A DNA stretch of 64,000 bases from Hymenopellis radicata (Eukaryota > Basidiomycota > Agaricomycetes > Agaricales > Physalacriaceae). The translations under genes and the position numbers were made by a program. The stretch is from positions 33,628-97,627 of the forward strand of contig JADNRX010000206.1 in the NCBI GenBank assembly GCA_015501595.1, read 5' to 3'. How positions within the stretch are numbered: the first letter of the stretch is position 1; each line of letters begins with the position of its first letter. Of the stretch, positions 24,913 through 36,800 are shown piece after piece. The notes under the pieces were generated by a model, which was not told where the DNA came from, made no database searches, and saw only the letters and a program-made list of their open reading frames with translations.

Positions 24913-25704
24913 AGGGACTGTTCATGTTCATTTTATTTCATTTGCAAGGCATAATTTATCTATATTTACATCAACAATCGACCGCCACCCAGATCGCTTT
25001 GGAAGAGGGCATCATCGTCTTCCCCTCACATACGCACTGTCTCCTCTTCAGAAACAATTCTTCTCTTCTCCCACGCACACACCATCCCGTCTTCAGAAGA
25101 CCTTTCCCCAGCACTTCTTCATCCATCCTCCGGGGAGCAGCACGAGGGAGTAAAGCAGTCCTCGCATGCCCGAAGACTTGCTACGAAGTGCGTGGGGACG
25201 TCTTCACCTCTCGCTCTACTACAGCGTAGAGTGTCTTCCCGGCAGTAGAGCGTCGGGTGTCTCCCTGAGCGCGGGCGCCCAAATCACACTTAGTCTCCTC
25301 AACGACATCCTCCAAGTGCTTGTTTTGCGTCTTGAAGGATCGAGTCAGTATCTCATTAGCTCGAGAGTAAGTCTTTACTTACTCTTGTGTAGGCGGGACA
25401 GGCCAAACCGGAGGAAAGGTAAGACTCAATAGTACCAGAGACGAAAGACAAGTGTGGCGGGCGGTTGAGCGGTGGACAGGAGCCGTGTGGTTCGGTATTT
25501 CGGGGCGAATGACTGTCGACGCTGAGTAAGAGCCAGTCTGAGCCACACGCGTCGCGCGCGAACAATAGGATGCGAACAATAGGATGTCATGCGTGGCCAA
25601 TTCAAATTCACGTGAGACTGCCCTCAAATAGTCAGCTGGGTTTCAAACCGCGTCCTCCTCTCACTCCCACCATTATCCAACAAGCACTGCTTCCATAGCC
25701 CAAC
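24913..25704. other. spacer between cluster genes 2 and 3
   Basis: This is almost identical in both arms. It contains overlapping frames on both strands that look accidental, and a short run of GT-AG-like signals near 25360-25400. It presumably holds the 3' end of gene 2 and the promoter of gene 3. Confidence 0.4.
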
Positions 25705-27147
25705 ATGTCGATATTCGTTACGGTGCTCGACGACGACGCGCAATATGTCCGTTCCGTTGAATCTGGTACGCGTTAAACTCGATCTTTATTGCCCGACTGA
25801 GCCGATCTTTAGCTGACTCTGCATCATTGTCGTCGTCGTTGGAGGGTTTCCGCAGCGAGCTTTTTTTCTGATGTACTCTCCACATCCTCCGTCTCGTCAC
25901 GGTCTGGCCCCGACATGAACAGTTTCGCATCTCCTCGGAGCGGTGGCTTGCAGCGTTCGTTTTCCCCGAGCCAAAACAGGGCTTCTTTCTACCCAGAATA
26001 CTATCATCCGCCCACCCTTATTCGCCCTCATATATACAAATGCGCATTTGCAGCCGCAAAAGTAAGTTGTCTATGTACCTATCCGCGCCGACCACACTAA
26101 TTCTGTGTAGTGCCGACTTCCTTCTGACAATATACCGCAACATTTTCTTGACACTCCTGGGACCATATGGGTCAACAAGATACCACTCGTCGAATCTTTA
26201 TGTCCCGTAATCTCTCAGTTGGGAAATTGGCTTGCCCTAATCAGACGCCCTTCTGGCTACGGGAAGACTGCGTTCATTTACACGTCCGGTTTTCTTCACG
26301 ACGTCCTCAATGAGCGTACCGCCGCGCATGTCTTTGGTCCTCGTGCATCAAGCTTTCCATACGTTCGGGGAGACCGTCTTGTCCTGCGTATTGACCTACA
26401 GACAGTCTTCTACGATACCAGCGAGACCATGTGCAGCTCTGTGGACGCGTACCTGAATGCCGTCTATTACTGTTTCCTCCACCAGTACGCCGAGAAATTG
26501 GATTTGTCGGACGCAGATGAAATCAGGAGCTACATTTGCCCCCAGGCCACACATACATTCGACGAGATCTTGGTAAGCCCGTGTATGCTCAAGGGACACT
26601 TTCTAACCATCTATTCAGGACCTTCTCACCTTTTCGGGTCACAAACTTGTGCTCTTTATCGACAACTTCAACTCGCCACTATTGAACTCAACACCCGAGA
26701 ACTGCAATGACATCCATGGTCGTATCTGGGACTGTATCATTTGCCCTTTGCGTTCCGCTCTGGAAGCTGGCTTAGTAGTCGGCGGGGTTGTTTTGGGAAC
26801 GCCTATCGCAGAGGAACCAATATGGGTTAGATCATCCCAAGCTTCCAGTCGCTCTTTGAGCACATTGCGCGCGATGTATCCGACGAGGAGCGAGTTCGAG
26901 GTGCCTTTGGATTTACGTTGCCTGAGGTTCAAGAATTGGCAGCGGAGGCATTGGGCGAGGCTGAGGGCATCAAGTTCGTGGATGAGCTAAAGCACAGCCC
27001 AGCGTATCGTAGTGGCGACTACGTCGAGTATTCCATGGAGGATGTTCTGGGACGCCTAAGATCCCGTACGATGTCCGCCGGAACTATCAAGCGGGCCACG
27101 GCAAAAGAATCTGTTGTGAAAGATATCAGCCTCGATGGTGTTTTGTA
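25705..27147 (+). pseudogene. cluster gene 3, copy A: P-loop NTPase with two frameshifts
   Basis: The gene starts MSIFVTVLDDDAQYVRSVES, then an intron, a serine-rich stretch and IRPHIYKCAFAAAK. After a second intron comes LIRRPSGYGKTAFIYTSG, a P-loop with intact GKT, followed by an arginine- and aspartate-containing LVLRIDLQTVF strand. Further on, KLVLFIDNFNSP fits Walker B. It ends in the same AGTI-RA-A-ES-KDI motif as gene 1. Against the copy at 43430-44872 it has one extra T in the serine-rich part (near 25846) and has lost a C near 26845 (SSQASSRS here, SSQASQSLFEH there). In this copy the frame downstream of the second lesion is lost. It probably belongs to the same NTPase group as gene 2, but with a canonical P-loop. 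It lies about 790 bases after gene 2, in the same direction. Confidence 0.7.
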
Positions 27148-27573
27148 ACATGGTTTAGAAGGGCGCCTGTACTACCAGTGAAAATGTTTCTGAATTTTTT
27201 TTAGAATTATTATATCAACGTTGTACTCTCTGAATGCCACATTTAATGTACACATTTCCACCGAATGCTGAGACCGTCTGGAATTTATTCGTTCTGCAAT
27301 CTTCAATTGAAGTTGCGTTTGCGAGACGACTTTCTGCCGCACAGCCGAAACACGTGGCTTCAGCCAAATCGGGCTTTTGTGCGCCCCTCCCCACTGCCAC
27401 CCCGTCACTCGACTACAAGTCGGGACGGTTTCTCTACGGCTACAAGCCGAGCGCTGTGATGGCCGCAGCTCTGCGACTGTAGGTCGAGAGCCATCTGAGT
27501 CCTCTCGGGAATTTCCTCTGCCACGAACAAAGGTATTTATAGTCACGATTCGTGATGCGGCCACTGAACGCGC
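27148..27573 (+). repeat. shared 3' module, copy following gene 3
   Basis: Same order of blocks as behind gene 1. In one frame the start still reads CFVTWFRRAP, although the current gene 3 stop lies just before it. The CGACTACAAGTCG palindrome and an AGGTCGAGAGCCATC block close the module. Arm A ends here. Confidence 0.85.
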
Positions 27574-27612
27574 TCCTCTGTTCATACCACATTAAGCCCC
27601 TGGACGACAAGC

Positions 27613-28497
27613 AATGGACGACTGCAATCCTCTTTCAGTCATAGACGGTGGCTCCTTTGAAGTCTACTACGACCTCCCTCTGGAGAACGCTTATGCTGTG
27701 CTCCCTATACTTAAGCGCCCTTCCCCAGACCCTCCCTTGCTAGAGGTTCGTGCTTCAACCGCGTTGGAGCGCACGGATAGGTAGCGATATCTCTCTATTG
27801 CCCTTTCAAGATACTCATGCATCATAGTTTAAACGTCATTCCTGCCAACCGCCACGCCCATCATCGGTTAGTCGTGCCACACCTCCTGACTGTCAAGTCC
27901 GAACTCGTTGATTTCATAGACTTGGCCCTTCAAAACCTAGTGTTGATATGGTTAAACTCAGAGTAGATCCGGTCAGGCCCAGTCTGGATTCTATTAGCGC
28001 TGCGCTCAAGGCAAAGCCCCAGCATGAACGCGTCAAAGTGGTGTCACAGCATTACACGTACGCGTCTAATTTCCACTTGTCCTTGCTCTCCGTGTGAACT
28101 GTTATATAGGACTGAGCTCCGACGCGTTCAGATCTATGGCTTCAAGCAGAACGTGGTATCATACGTGTACCACTCCCAGACACGTCCCATGGTTTCCTCA
28201 TTGAACCCACCAAAAGAATGGCGTTCAGTCGTCAAGGACCGCGAAGGCGCATTGCTTTTTCTCATATGGCAGACAGCAGAAAATACCTGTGTCTGGTTGT
28301 ATGACGAACTTGTCCCTTCCGTTGCCTGTCATTGGAGGGTCATTGAAGTCGGCGTCGCATTTGGCCGGGAGAGAAATATGTGGAGAAAGAAAGTGGATGG
28401 GACACATATTCTTGTCCTCCGAGACAATGTGGCATCTCTCGTTTTAAAAGAAACGGAGCAGAAATATCGTAGGCAGGCGGCGCAGGACAGCCCTTGA
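27613..28497 (+). CDS. uncharacterised spliced gene beside arm A
   Basis: ATG at 27613 (MDDCNPLSVIDGGSFEVYYD) with likely introns at about 27747-27830, 27867-27919 and 28058-28109. The last and longest exon encodes RRVQIYGFKQNVVSYVYH, GALLFLIWQTAENTCVWLYD and HWRVIEVGVAFGRERN before a stop at 28497. Without the second intron there is an in-frame TGA, so that intron is needed. No domain is recognised. The hydrophobic and aromatic pattern suggests a folded globular C-terminal domain. It starts 40 bases beyond the end of the inverted arm. Confidence 0.45.
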
Positions 28498-29525
28498 TCC
28501 CGTTAACTTACTTTCTATTTCGCAAAAAGTACGATAAATTTACGTTTCAAATCGACTCACTCGCTGTATCTTTCGACGCGGAACGAAGACTGGCTTGAGT
28601 AGGCTCCGGAGCACGTCGAGCCCGTGCTTTCCTGTGAACTGATTTTCTGCGGTGGCGCCTTCGCCCTTCTTGGCTCCTGCTAGCAGCCACCATCCGTACT
28701 GATAATACTGACTTTGAAAAACTTATGTTCTTGCGCCGCGCCGTCGAGCATCCTAATCCCATATAATAAGGCCTCTAACTTATGAAGCCTTGCTCGATCC
28801 CACCTAAGCGAGAGCCTCAAACTGACGTTGAACACTATTTCGATACAAGCATCGAGTACTGCGTGTCGTCTATACATTACAGGAAAGCTACGGATGCAGA
28901 GAAATGAATATGATCGAACATGTACACGAGAAGGGCTGAATGGCAACAGACTTAGCGTGGATGGCGGCTAGATTGATGTCTTCGAAGGAGGCAACGTAAG
29001 CCTCAGAAGAGCCATCACAGCAGAGGATTGGAAGCGGAGATCAGTCTGAAGCCTAGTAAAGATTAGACAACGGGCTGAAGGGAGCAGGAAGCACAACGCA
29101 CCTTGATGTACTGGGCAATTCCATGAAGTAGGCGTTGGAAGGTCAGTTTACGAATGAGGAGCTCGGTCGACTTCTAATACCTTCGGGTTTCACGAAGCGT
29201 CACGGTTCCGGGCCTGAAACGACGAGCTTCTCAACACGACCAGCAGCGGCCAAGATAACAAGATAGCGAAGGCGTCAGCGATGATGGAGAATGAACAGTC
29301 TTCCGAGCGGCGGACTTTACAGGAAGTAGGTTCGTAGTGTCGTTGTTACACGGCCAATTGGCACACGGGTGGTGATCGAAGATGAAGAGCGATCATTTGA
29401 GGCCAAAACACGACGCGGCCCGACACATGACCATGACAGGACTGGAAGAGACACTAAACAAAACTAACTTTAAGATTGGGAACCTATACATGACTAGACT
29501 TCATAACTATTCCTAGTATATCGAT
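28498..29525. other. no supportable gene
   Basis: There are only short frames on both strands. No motif, repeat family or clear splice pattern is visible. Confidence 0.45.
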
Positions 29526-30456
29526 CTACTTGGCTGTGGCTGTCCTGCGCTTCTTATTGGCAGGTTTGGCATCGACACTATCTTCCTGGAAGTCTTCGTC
29601 GTCGTCGTCGACCTTGTGTTTGCCTTTACTGACCTAGATGAATTGATTAGAAATGTCGAGACGAATTCTTGGACGACGTACGGCGGACAGCTGGGACTTG
29701 GTGTTTGTGCTTCCTCCACGAACTCGTTTGGAAGTAGAGGCAGACGAAAGTGGCTCCTGTGGCTGGGGAGTGTTGAACTACCGTGTCAACGTCAGGATTC
29801 TGGCATATTGAGTGGACTACGACGCACGAGTGTCACGCCCGAAGCAGTATGCGAGAGCTGGGACACCCTATCCTTTGAAGGAGGGTTGTGGTAGGCTGCG
29901 TGCGGAGATCAGCACAGCGTACGACTACGATAATGAAGGGGGTTGTTGCTGCTCACAGAGGTAATGCCCGAATAGGTGGATTTCGCTGTATATGCGTTGA
30001 ACGATTGCCAATGACAGAGTCGCGACTTAGGGACTTACTTGTCCCCTTGAACCTCAAAATATATGAACTCTCTGCGGTTGAGCACCACGTTGACCGCTGC
30101 GCTCTCCACCTAGGCCAGTATCAACACATGGACAGAGGAAAGGAAACACTAGAATCAAGTATACGCACGCTTCCAGGTGTCAAAGAGGCAAGAGCGGCAA
30201 ATCCTGTTGTAGGTGCTTGTTCCTCTCCCTCGTAGATAACGTTGGCATGGTGGATTAGGATGGTAGATCGTCCATCTCCGTACAATTCAGGCGCCAAAGC
30301 CACGTTGGTGATGAGGATATTGTGCGGACCGACGGAGAAGCTCGGCGAAGCCACCTTGGGGGAGACCTGGCAGCTCCTACTACCTGTGAGTGGAGGAAGA
30401 CATAAATGAAAAGACGCCCACCACTGCCCAAACTTTCGTTCCAGAGACTGAGACAT
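29526..30456 (-). pseudogene. nucleoplasmin-like (NPL) domain gene, decayed
   Basis: From a possible start at 30456 (MSQSLERKFGQWW), the exon encodes FSVGPHNILITNVALAPEL and then GFAALASLTPGS. An intron (30110-30168) leads to VESAAVNVVLNRREFIYFEV, and another to NEIHLFGHYL. This succession of strands matches the NPL domain found at the N-terminus of nuclear FKBP prolyl isomerases (Fpr3/FKBP39 type). After CEQQQPPSLS the frame meets a stop, and the expected acidic region is scrambled. A final exon with KGKHKVDDDDEDFQEDSV and a basic KKRRTATAK tail ends at 29526. No FKBP catalytic domain is visible. It reads as a broken or shortened NPL protein gene. Confidence 0.55.
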
Positions 30457-30728
30457 GAAAGTCGGTGGATGAAACGATGATGAAGGAAAGATGAAGCATG
30501 AAAGAAAAGCCAAGGAGGGCCTTAAATACCGACAGCAGGGTTAAAACAAAGGAGCATTGTTTGATAAGATTTATACACGTTCCGTGGCGTGTGCTTGGGA
30601 CCACGTGGCGCGGAGCTCGGCGATCTATCCGCATGGCTCTCGGAATGTGAGGATGCGGGCCCCTTCGACGACAAGGCAAAACTTACCCGAAGCAGCACTT
30701 GAGAACGAAGGCGAACAAAGCCTGCGCA

Positions 30729-31345
30729 TCACCCAAAACTCTGCAAAACTCCATGATATAGGGGACCATGACGCTGTTTCTCATAAAGTCTGTACTCGCG
30801 TTGAAGACACTTCCCATTGGCAACCAAATCACTCACTGCGTATTTCCCTTGCTCGTGAATCTGACCATCGTCAACCACTGTGATGTAATCAACCCTGTCG
30901 AGAACATGCAATGCATGAGTAACAAGAATTCTTCTTCTGCTCGCTAGTGGCCCGTCGAGCAATTCCCCACTCTGTCCAATGTATGGACTCCAGCAAGACG
31001 ATCTCGCTCGAGAAGTACACCGCCCGTGGCAGTGATACACGAGCCTGAATCGAGCACCTTGTAGGCGATTCGACGACGGAGCTCAGTTGGATACCACCTG
31101 TGGAAGCATATCAGTCCGAAAACTCAGAAGTTTAGGGACGACAAACCGCTTACATTTTTCCCAATCTGAGTGATATCCAAGCAGCACGCTTGGATGACCT
31201 TGTCGAGCCTGCGAGGGTGTGTCAGAGCTGGCCAGAGAGTTTGCCTGTAGACGCCGTGCTTAGAATCGTGCACAAGTTGCCCGAACAGAACGTTCTCGCG
31301 CAACGTTGGCGAGTTCAAGAAATTCAGTGATCCACGATGTCGAGC
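30729..31345 (-). pseudogene. ABCC-type transporter relic (nucleotide-binding domain piece)
   Basis: The minus strand encodes NSPTLRENVLFGQ, the segment after the Q-loop of an MRP/YCF1-like ABC transporter, then RRLDKVIQACCLDI. After disrupted sequence it encodes RRILVTHALHVLDRVDYITV and DDGQIHEQGKY, the H-loop region. The Walker A part is missing because the frame runs directly into terminal block T2 at about 31370, and the signature region lies in a disrupted stretch. It is a fragment, truncated on its 5' side by the repeat. Confidence 0.7.
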
Positions 31346-31369
31346 TACCGTCCTGCAGACAGTGCTTGT

Positions 31370-31900
31370 GTCGAAGTCGCTGCGACTTGAAGTCGAACAA
31401 TAGATCCAAGTCGCCGACTTGAAGTCGAGTGACAATAATGGTAAGAAACAGGGGGACTTGTCACTTGTGTCCTAAAGGGGAGGACGCCGGCTTGCCGAAC
31501 CGACCAAACAACGTCAACATCATTTGGCGCTTGACGCGCTTATCCCGCCCTCTCTCTCTCTCTGTTACCACCACCCTTGACCTCGGATTCAGTCCGGCAA
31601 GGGATGGCTGGCCAGTGGTCGACTTTACGTCGCTACTGCCCGTCGCGACTCGACTACATATGTCAGCATTGTTATTATTATCATCACTTTTGACTCGGAT
31701 ACAGTCCGGCAAGTGTCACTGGCCAGCGCTCGATGGCAAGCCGCCGCAGACGCTCCTCAGCTCGATGTCGGCCCTGATATTCTCGTGGACACCTACAGCT
31801 CCGCTTTCTCTCCCAACACAGATTCGAACTTCGACTACTGGAACGGACGCAACTGTGTCGGGCATCCTGGAGTTTTCACAACGACTCTACTGGATTGACT
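31370..31900 (+). repeat. terminal block T2 (uninterrupted form)
   Basis: It starts with CGACTTGAAGTCG palindromes, then the CCTAAAGGGGA block, TTTGGCGCTTGACGCGC, a CTCTCTCTCT run, CCCTTGACCTCGGATTCAG and two blocks containing CAGTCCGGCAAG with a CACTGGCCAGCG segment. It extends about 110 bases further than T1, into a block with GATATTCTCGTGGACACC that is shared with T3. It provides the empty-site reference for the insertion at 49250. Confidence 0.85.
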
Positions 31901-32313
31901 TCGGCGCCGACGTCAATCACATTGCTGGGTACACTTCACATGTAGCTCCACGCTGCGCCACACCATTGCATAAATCAGGTCGGACGCGTCTTGGCTCCTT
32001 TCCACCTTCTTCAATGTCCTCATGTACTGCACAGCTGCCCAACGCTTTCCCGGTCTTTCTTTGTGAGCCTATAGACGCCAAGTCTGTACCTGACGCTGGC
32101 TCGTCCCACATCTCACCGACCCGCAACGTATATCAAAATTTGCGACTTTACTTTAACTCGACTTATGATCCTCAGCGCCCTATTCGTCGCATACCTCTGT
32201 CTCAAAACCCCTCTTTCCGTAATCACATTCCCCTCTGTGACCATTAACCGTCCATACTTTCTCATGACACGTCTTGGAGCACACGCGGAGGTCCCCACAG
32301 CCTCTACAGACCT
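31901..32313. other. no supportable gene
   Basis: Spacer between T2 and the MYND-like pseudogene. Only short frames are present. Confidence 0.4.
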
Positions 32314-33760
32314 TCAATTGTGTACGCCCTCTAATCCGGCACTATCGTACCAATCATGAGTTGCTCTGCGGGCATGAGGGCGCGACAGTCTCTTACATAC
32401 CTCAGGATTTGCACATCGTTCTTCTCCGATATCAACGTCTTTGATAGCCTTGACCAGCCACTCCCATCGCGACCACAGCGCTGCGTACATCTCGTCTCCC
32501 CTCCTTTTGTCGCCTGGTACTTCCTCCGGAGATAACTGGGATTTGAGCCGTCGCTCATCGAGAGACTGCTCTTGACTCGTTTCAAGTTGGGAGAGGGCTG
32601 CCTTCGCTTTCCTTTGAGTTGTGGGACACGCCACGACGCGGGTTGCTAGATACTTCAAGAGTGTGGCTATCGGCAACGCATCCTCACGGGATGTCCACTG
32701 CCTTGGTTCATGGTAAGGCATGTGAACAAGGCAGGCAGCACTTTCCGTGATAAGGCTATTTGAACGACTTTACCAGTCCGAAGTTCCGTTACGAACAGCC
32801 AAGAAAGGTATGTCGCCGCAGCCTCGATGGCATACGAGGTCGTCGGGTCGTCACGGGTACGAAGAAACGAAGTAGCCACGCGGAATGTATGGGCGGCCCA
32901 TCGAGGTGTGCCCAGTTTCAGGCAGAGGTCGTGTATCCGACGCGACCTTTCACTGAGACGTGCTAGTAGGTGTACTACATGGTCTATGGGGAGACCGTGA
33001 GGCTTGCTAGTGACGTAAATAGCCAGACGCGATACGAGCTCCTTCACTTGCGCATCTGTCACGTCCTTTGTAGCGTCGGCCAAGGCGTCATCGATAATAT
33101 CTTCCGGGTAGCACGAATTCAGGACGCGAAAGACTCTCTCAAGGCGATTGTAAACCTCGGACGAGTCTCGGCGAAGCAACAGCGCCACCTTTACAGATAT
33201 CTTGAGCATGGCAGAGATAATGTCGTACATGGGTAGGCTATTGGACACGGGTAAGGTTGATAGGTTTGTGGATGCGTTCGCATAAACCAAGCATGGCAGC
33301 AGAGTAAATGGAAGTTCGAGCTCCGGCCACTGAACCGTGTCGAGGCTCTCCCAAGGAACCGCCTTTAGAAAGTAAAGACACCATGAGAAGAGGCATGGCA
33401 GGGGGGCGTGAATCGGCTTAGTGTCGGGGTAAAAGAGTCGCTGGACATGGAAAAGACATTGCCATGCTAGGTCAACTTCCACAGTGAACGATGTGGATGG
33501 CGCGGTGGGAATGGGGAATGAGGAAATGTGTTCGTTGATCAGTCGCATGCATGCAGAAGAGTGTCTTTGATAGAGAATGCGAAATTCGAAAGGAACGTCT
33601 TCCAATGCCACCCGTTTAAAGTAATGGGGAACGGAGGTCTATGATAACACATCAGCTGTGGCATCTGTTGAGTGCAGTCTCACATACCTGTAGCATCGCA
33701 GATATCGTTCCGCTTTGGACAAGACGTTCAAGTCAAAGTTGAAAGGAGGCTGAAAGGAAT
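32314..33760 (-). pseudogene. MYND-finger family-like gene, truncated
   Basis: A first exon (to about 33690) with FNFDLNVLSKAERYLRCY joins, through an intron, to SVPHYFKRVALEDVPFEF and a long helical, ARM-like region of about 310 residues (EVDLAWQCLFHVQRLF, VVHLLARLSERSRRIHDL, AATYLSWLF). A one-base shift near 32700 moves the frame to SREDALPIATLLKYLA and then WSRWEWLVKAIKDVD. The end reads ERCANPEVCKRL, where basidiomycete MYND proteins begin their C-terminal zinc finger; the rest of the finger is not there. The family assignment rests on the remembered layout of those proteins. It is broken both by the frameshift and by loss of the finger next to the repeat block. Confidence 0.45.
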
Positions 33761-33883
33761 CGGACTGATGATTAGATAATCACATTGTTACCCTAAACTA
33801 GGCTTAGATTACCCAGAACATCGGCGCGTAAACGATTATTTGTAGGTCATGGTGAACAGTTCTGGTCTAAGGCTATATAGGCT

Positions 33884-36800
33884 TTACAGTACAACAGCGC
33901 CGTCTTCTGTGTCCTCAACAAGGCTACCGATGTCATATACCTGCGTACACAGTTCAGAAATCAATATGTTAATGCAGATCAGAAAGCATACCGTGTCGTG
34001 AAGAGGTAAGACATGTCGAACCTGGATTGGTATCTTGGTTCCTTTCACAGTGGTCAAAACACAGTGCGAGACCTGAGTCAGAGAGTAGATCGCTATGTGG
34101 TCGACAACGTTATAGACAAGGCGTCCCGATGTGACAGGGCTGATACGGAAGTAGTCAAGCTCGGCATGAGCCACAGACAACTCTTCAAGGCAGTGGACCT
34201 CAACGAAGACTTCCTGTTTGCGAACCCCTCCTAGATCTCGCGTATGCAGAAAGATCGCCGAAATGAACCCCACTCTGCCATCATGGGTCAAAATGGAAGC
34301 ATGAGGATCGGGCTTCTTTTTCTTGGTTGAATCGTATCGAACAGAAGTGAATTTGAGCTTCGAGGATAGGACTTCATCGGCAATCTGTGCGTAATGAGAG
34401 ATAGATGGCGCCGCATCTGGAGTGTCGTAATGGGAACTCCAGGTGACGAGACGACTGTAAAGGCGCTCCGATAGAAGACTAAAAGGTTCACTGGAGGTTA
34501 CAGTGGGCAGTGCAACGCGATCGTGAGTGTCTTGAGTCCAGGTTCCTCTCGTATCGTAATGGAAGTACCGTTGGAAAGCGCTAGAGGTAGGCACGAGTGG
34601 TAAGTACTTGCAAGTATCTACAAGTACTAACGTCACCCGGGTGGTGCCGCACCCGGCACCTGCCCACCCGGCACTTGCCAACACCCGGGTGGTGCACGGG
34701 TGGCAAGTACGGGGTTGGCAAGGCAAGTATTTGGCGCAAGTACTTGCCTAATACTTGCCTCAAGGCCAATATATATTTTCCACAATTTTTAGTAATTTAT
34801 TCGACGTCAAACAACCCCAACGTCGCTCAGAAACGATGTTGCCGACGAATTTCGGCGATCGCCGAGCTGCCCGACCATACCGGCAATGGCCGGATAACGA
34901 TCGATCAGCTCAGATCTGAGCTCGTCGTCTCTTACCATCACAGCACGGCTTCAACGCCGTGCTCGTCGACCCCAGAAAATGTTCTGGGTCTATTCTACCT
35001 CTATTCTTTGTTTTCTCTTGGTTTTCATGGCGGATTTGGCTTCGCGCCGACCGCTGCGCCCTCGGATACGTTCCGGGGCGATTCTTTGCGTCTGTCTTCG
35101 CGACGACGCTATCTGGCCACAATAGGGACGGCGTAAGCCCTCAGGACGAGGCCGCCCTACTACCGAACAGCGGGTTCATGCGCTTAGCCATCTGATTGCG
35201 CCCGCCTTGCTGGATTTGCGCCCCCGGATGCATTCCGGGCGCATCTGGTGCTCGTCTTCATGACGGCGCCATTTCTATCGCGCTCGTCTATACGACGGCG
35301 CCGGTTTAACGAGGAGTCGAGGGTGCAGGGCGCCGAGACACTACTGGAGGCGCGGGCAGGCAGTGACTGGGGCTGGACGGCGTCGCGGACGCATCCCACC
35401 CAAATAGTGTGTGTTTCCTTTCATTTCTTCAACTTATTCACCATGCGGGTGCCGCACAGAACGCGTACGTCAGGACAGCTCGAAGATCTGGATCTCCGAA
35501 TTACGGACAACCCCACCTCACGACTTCACGATGATCCCCCACCTCACCCCATCCCCATCCCCTACACTTCATTTAGCTGCGGTTCTTGCTCATGCAAGTA
35601 ACCGGGGCTTCATGGATATGTATCGTGCACGTCGATAGCCCCTGCGCAATTGCTCGGGGGTCGTCGGCGCGCACGAAAATGCCAACTGGTGGCAAGTATT
35701 TGCAAGTACTTGAGGCAAGTACTTGCCAAGTACTTCACCCGCGGGTCAAGTACCCGCGGGTGGCAGGTATTTTCGCGGGTGGCGGGTATGGGTCTGGCGG
35801 CACGAGTATTTGCCGCGCGGGTGGCAGATGCACCCGGGTAGACACTCGTGCCTCCCTCTAGAAAGCGCCTGCCGCTTCTTGCAAAACGGGGGGCAGGATC
35901 TGCGGCGAATAAAGAGCGGTGAGGTTTTGGCGCCGACAAAAATTTTTTGTCATGGTTGCCTCCATTTCGCCTAAGTAGCAAGTAAGACATCCGAATGCGA
36001 ATGAACAATGCGAGGCCATACCGAACTTCTTAGATGTGCTAACTTTTTGCAGTAGGCCGTTGTAACGCTCGAAGGCGAAGCAACGCCAGGCTTGAGTTGG
36101 TCCCCAACGTCTAAGCATATCGCCGAAGTGCATGGCCATATGTTGATTCGACTCGATCTGGGCTCCGGGGTAAAGTGCTAATAAACCGGAGAGATATGCG
36201 TGAATTTCTTCTTCGTAGTCGTCAATACTCTCCGCAGTCAATACTTTCGCCGTTGCGATTTTGATAGCAGTGACAAGATGAAGGAAATTCTGGAGCATGT
36301 CGAATTTTGTGGCGTTCCTCGTCGACGGTGCTATTTCGGTATCCTCCCCAAAGTCGAGTAAGAGTGAAGGGGAGATGGAGCGTGCAAAATATCTTCCACT
36401 GGTCTGCCGTAAATTTTCCCCACGCTGCATCACCCGGATGAGATGGGGGACGTCCGACATATGAGGGCATGGACCTTCTTTCCATGTCCCTTCGCACCTC
36501 CTTCAAGATCGTAGGGCCTAAGAGTACCGCTGAAGGTTTTCCTCGTGCCTTAGCTCCGGGTTTCCTGATATGCGCTGGTAGCCGCCCGCTAGTTGGGTCG
36601 ACGATACCCAACTCTTTTCTCTAAAGCGGCGATCAGTACTTGGGAAACAATCAAAGCAACGGGCAGCTTGTACCTTATCCTGAAGCATGTTGACGAGACG
36701 TATCAGCGGCATGGTTTCGTATACCTCGCTTGCATCCCCTAAAACCTCAGCGCACATGGTGATGAGAAAGGGAAGAGAGAGTTCGGAAAGCTCCTTCTTT

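Larger units (their letters stand above)
18121..27573 (+). repeat. inverted duplication, arm A
   Basis: This segment recurs in inverted orientation at 43018-49249. Correspondence is continuous from the terminal block through gene 1, the 3' module, the PD-(D/E)XK end of gene 2 and all of gene 3. Arm B lacks 2,983 bases present here (21197-24179). The stretch around 24900-27100 is almost identical between arms: frames of about 100 codons from the two arms translate identically. The gene 1 part has diverged more. The arms stop matching just after CGCTCCTCTGTTC at 27573. Confidence 0.92.

Noticed and set aside
32667..33611. Treating the 314-codon MYND-like frame as a complete gene
   Set aside because: Upstream exon evidence, a frame change at its end and continuation in the next frame show that it is only the middle of a larger, broken gene.
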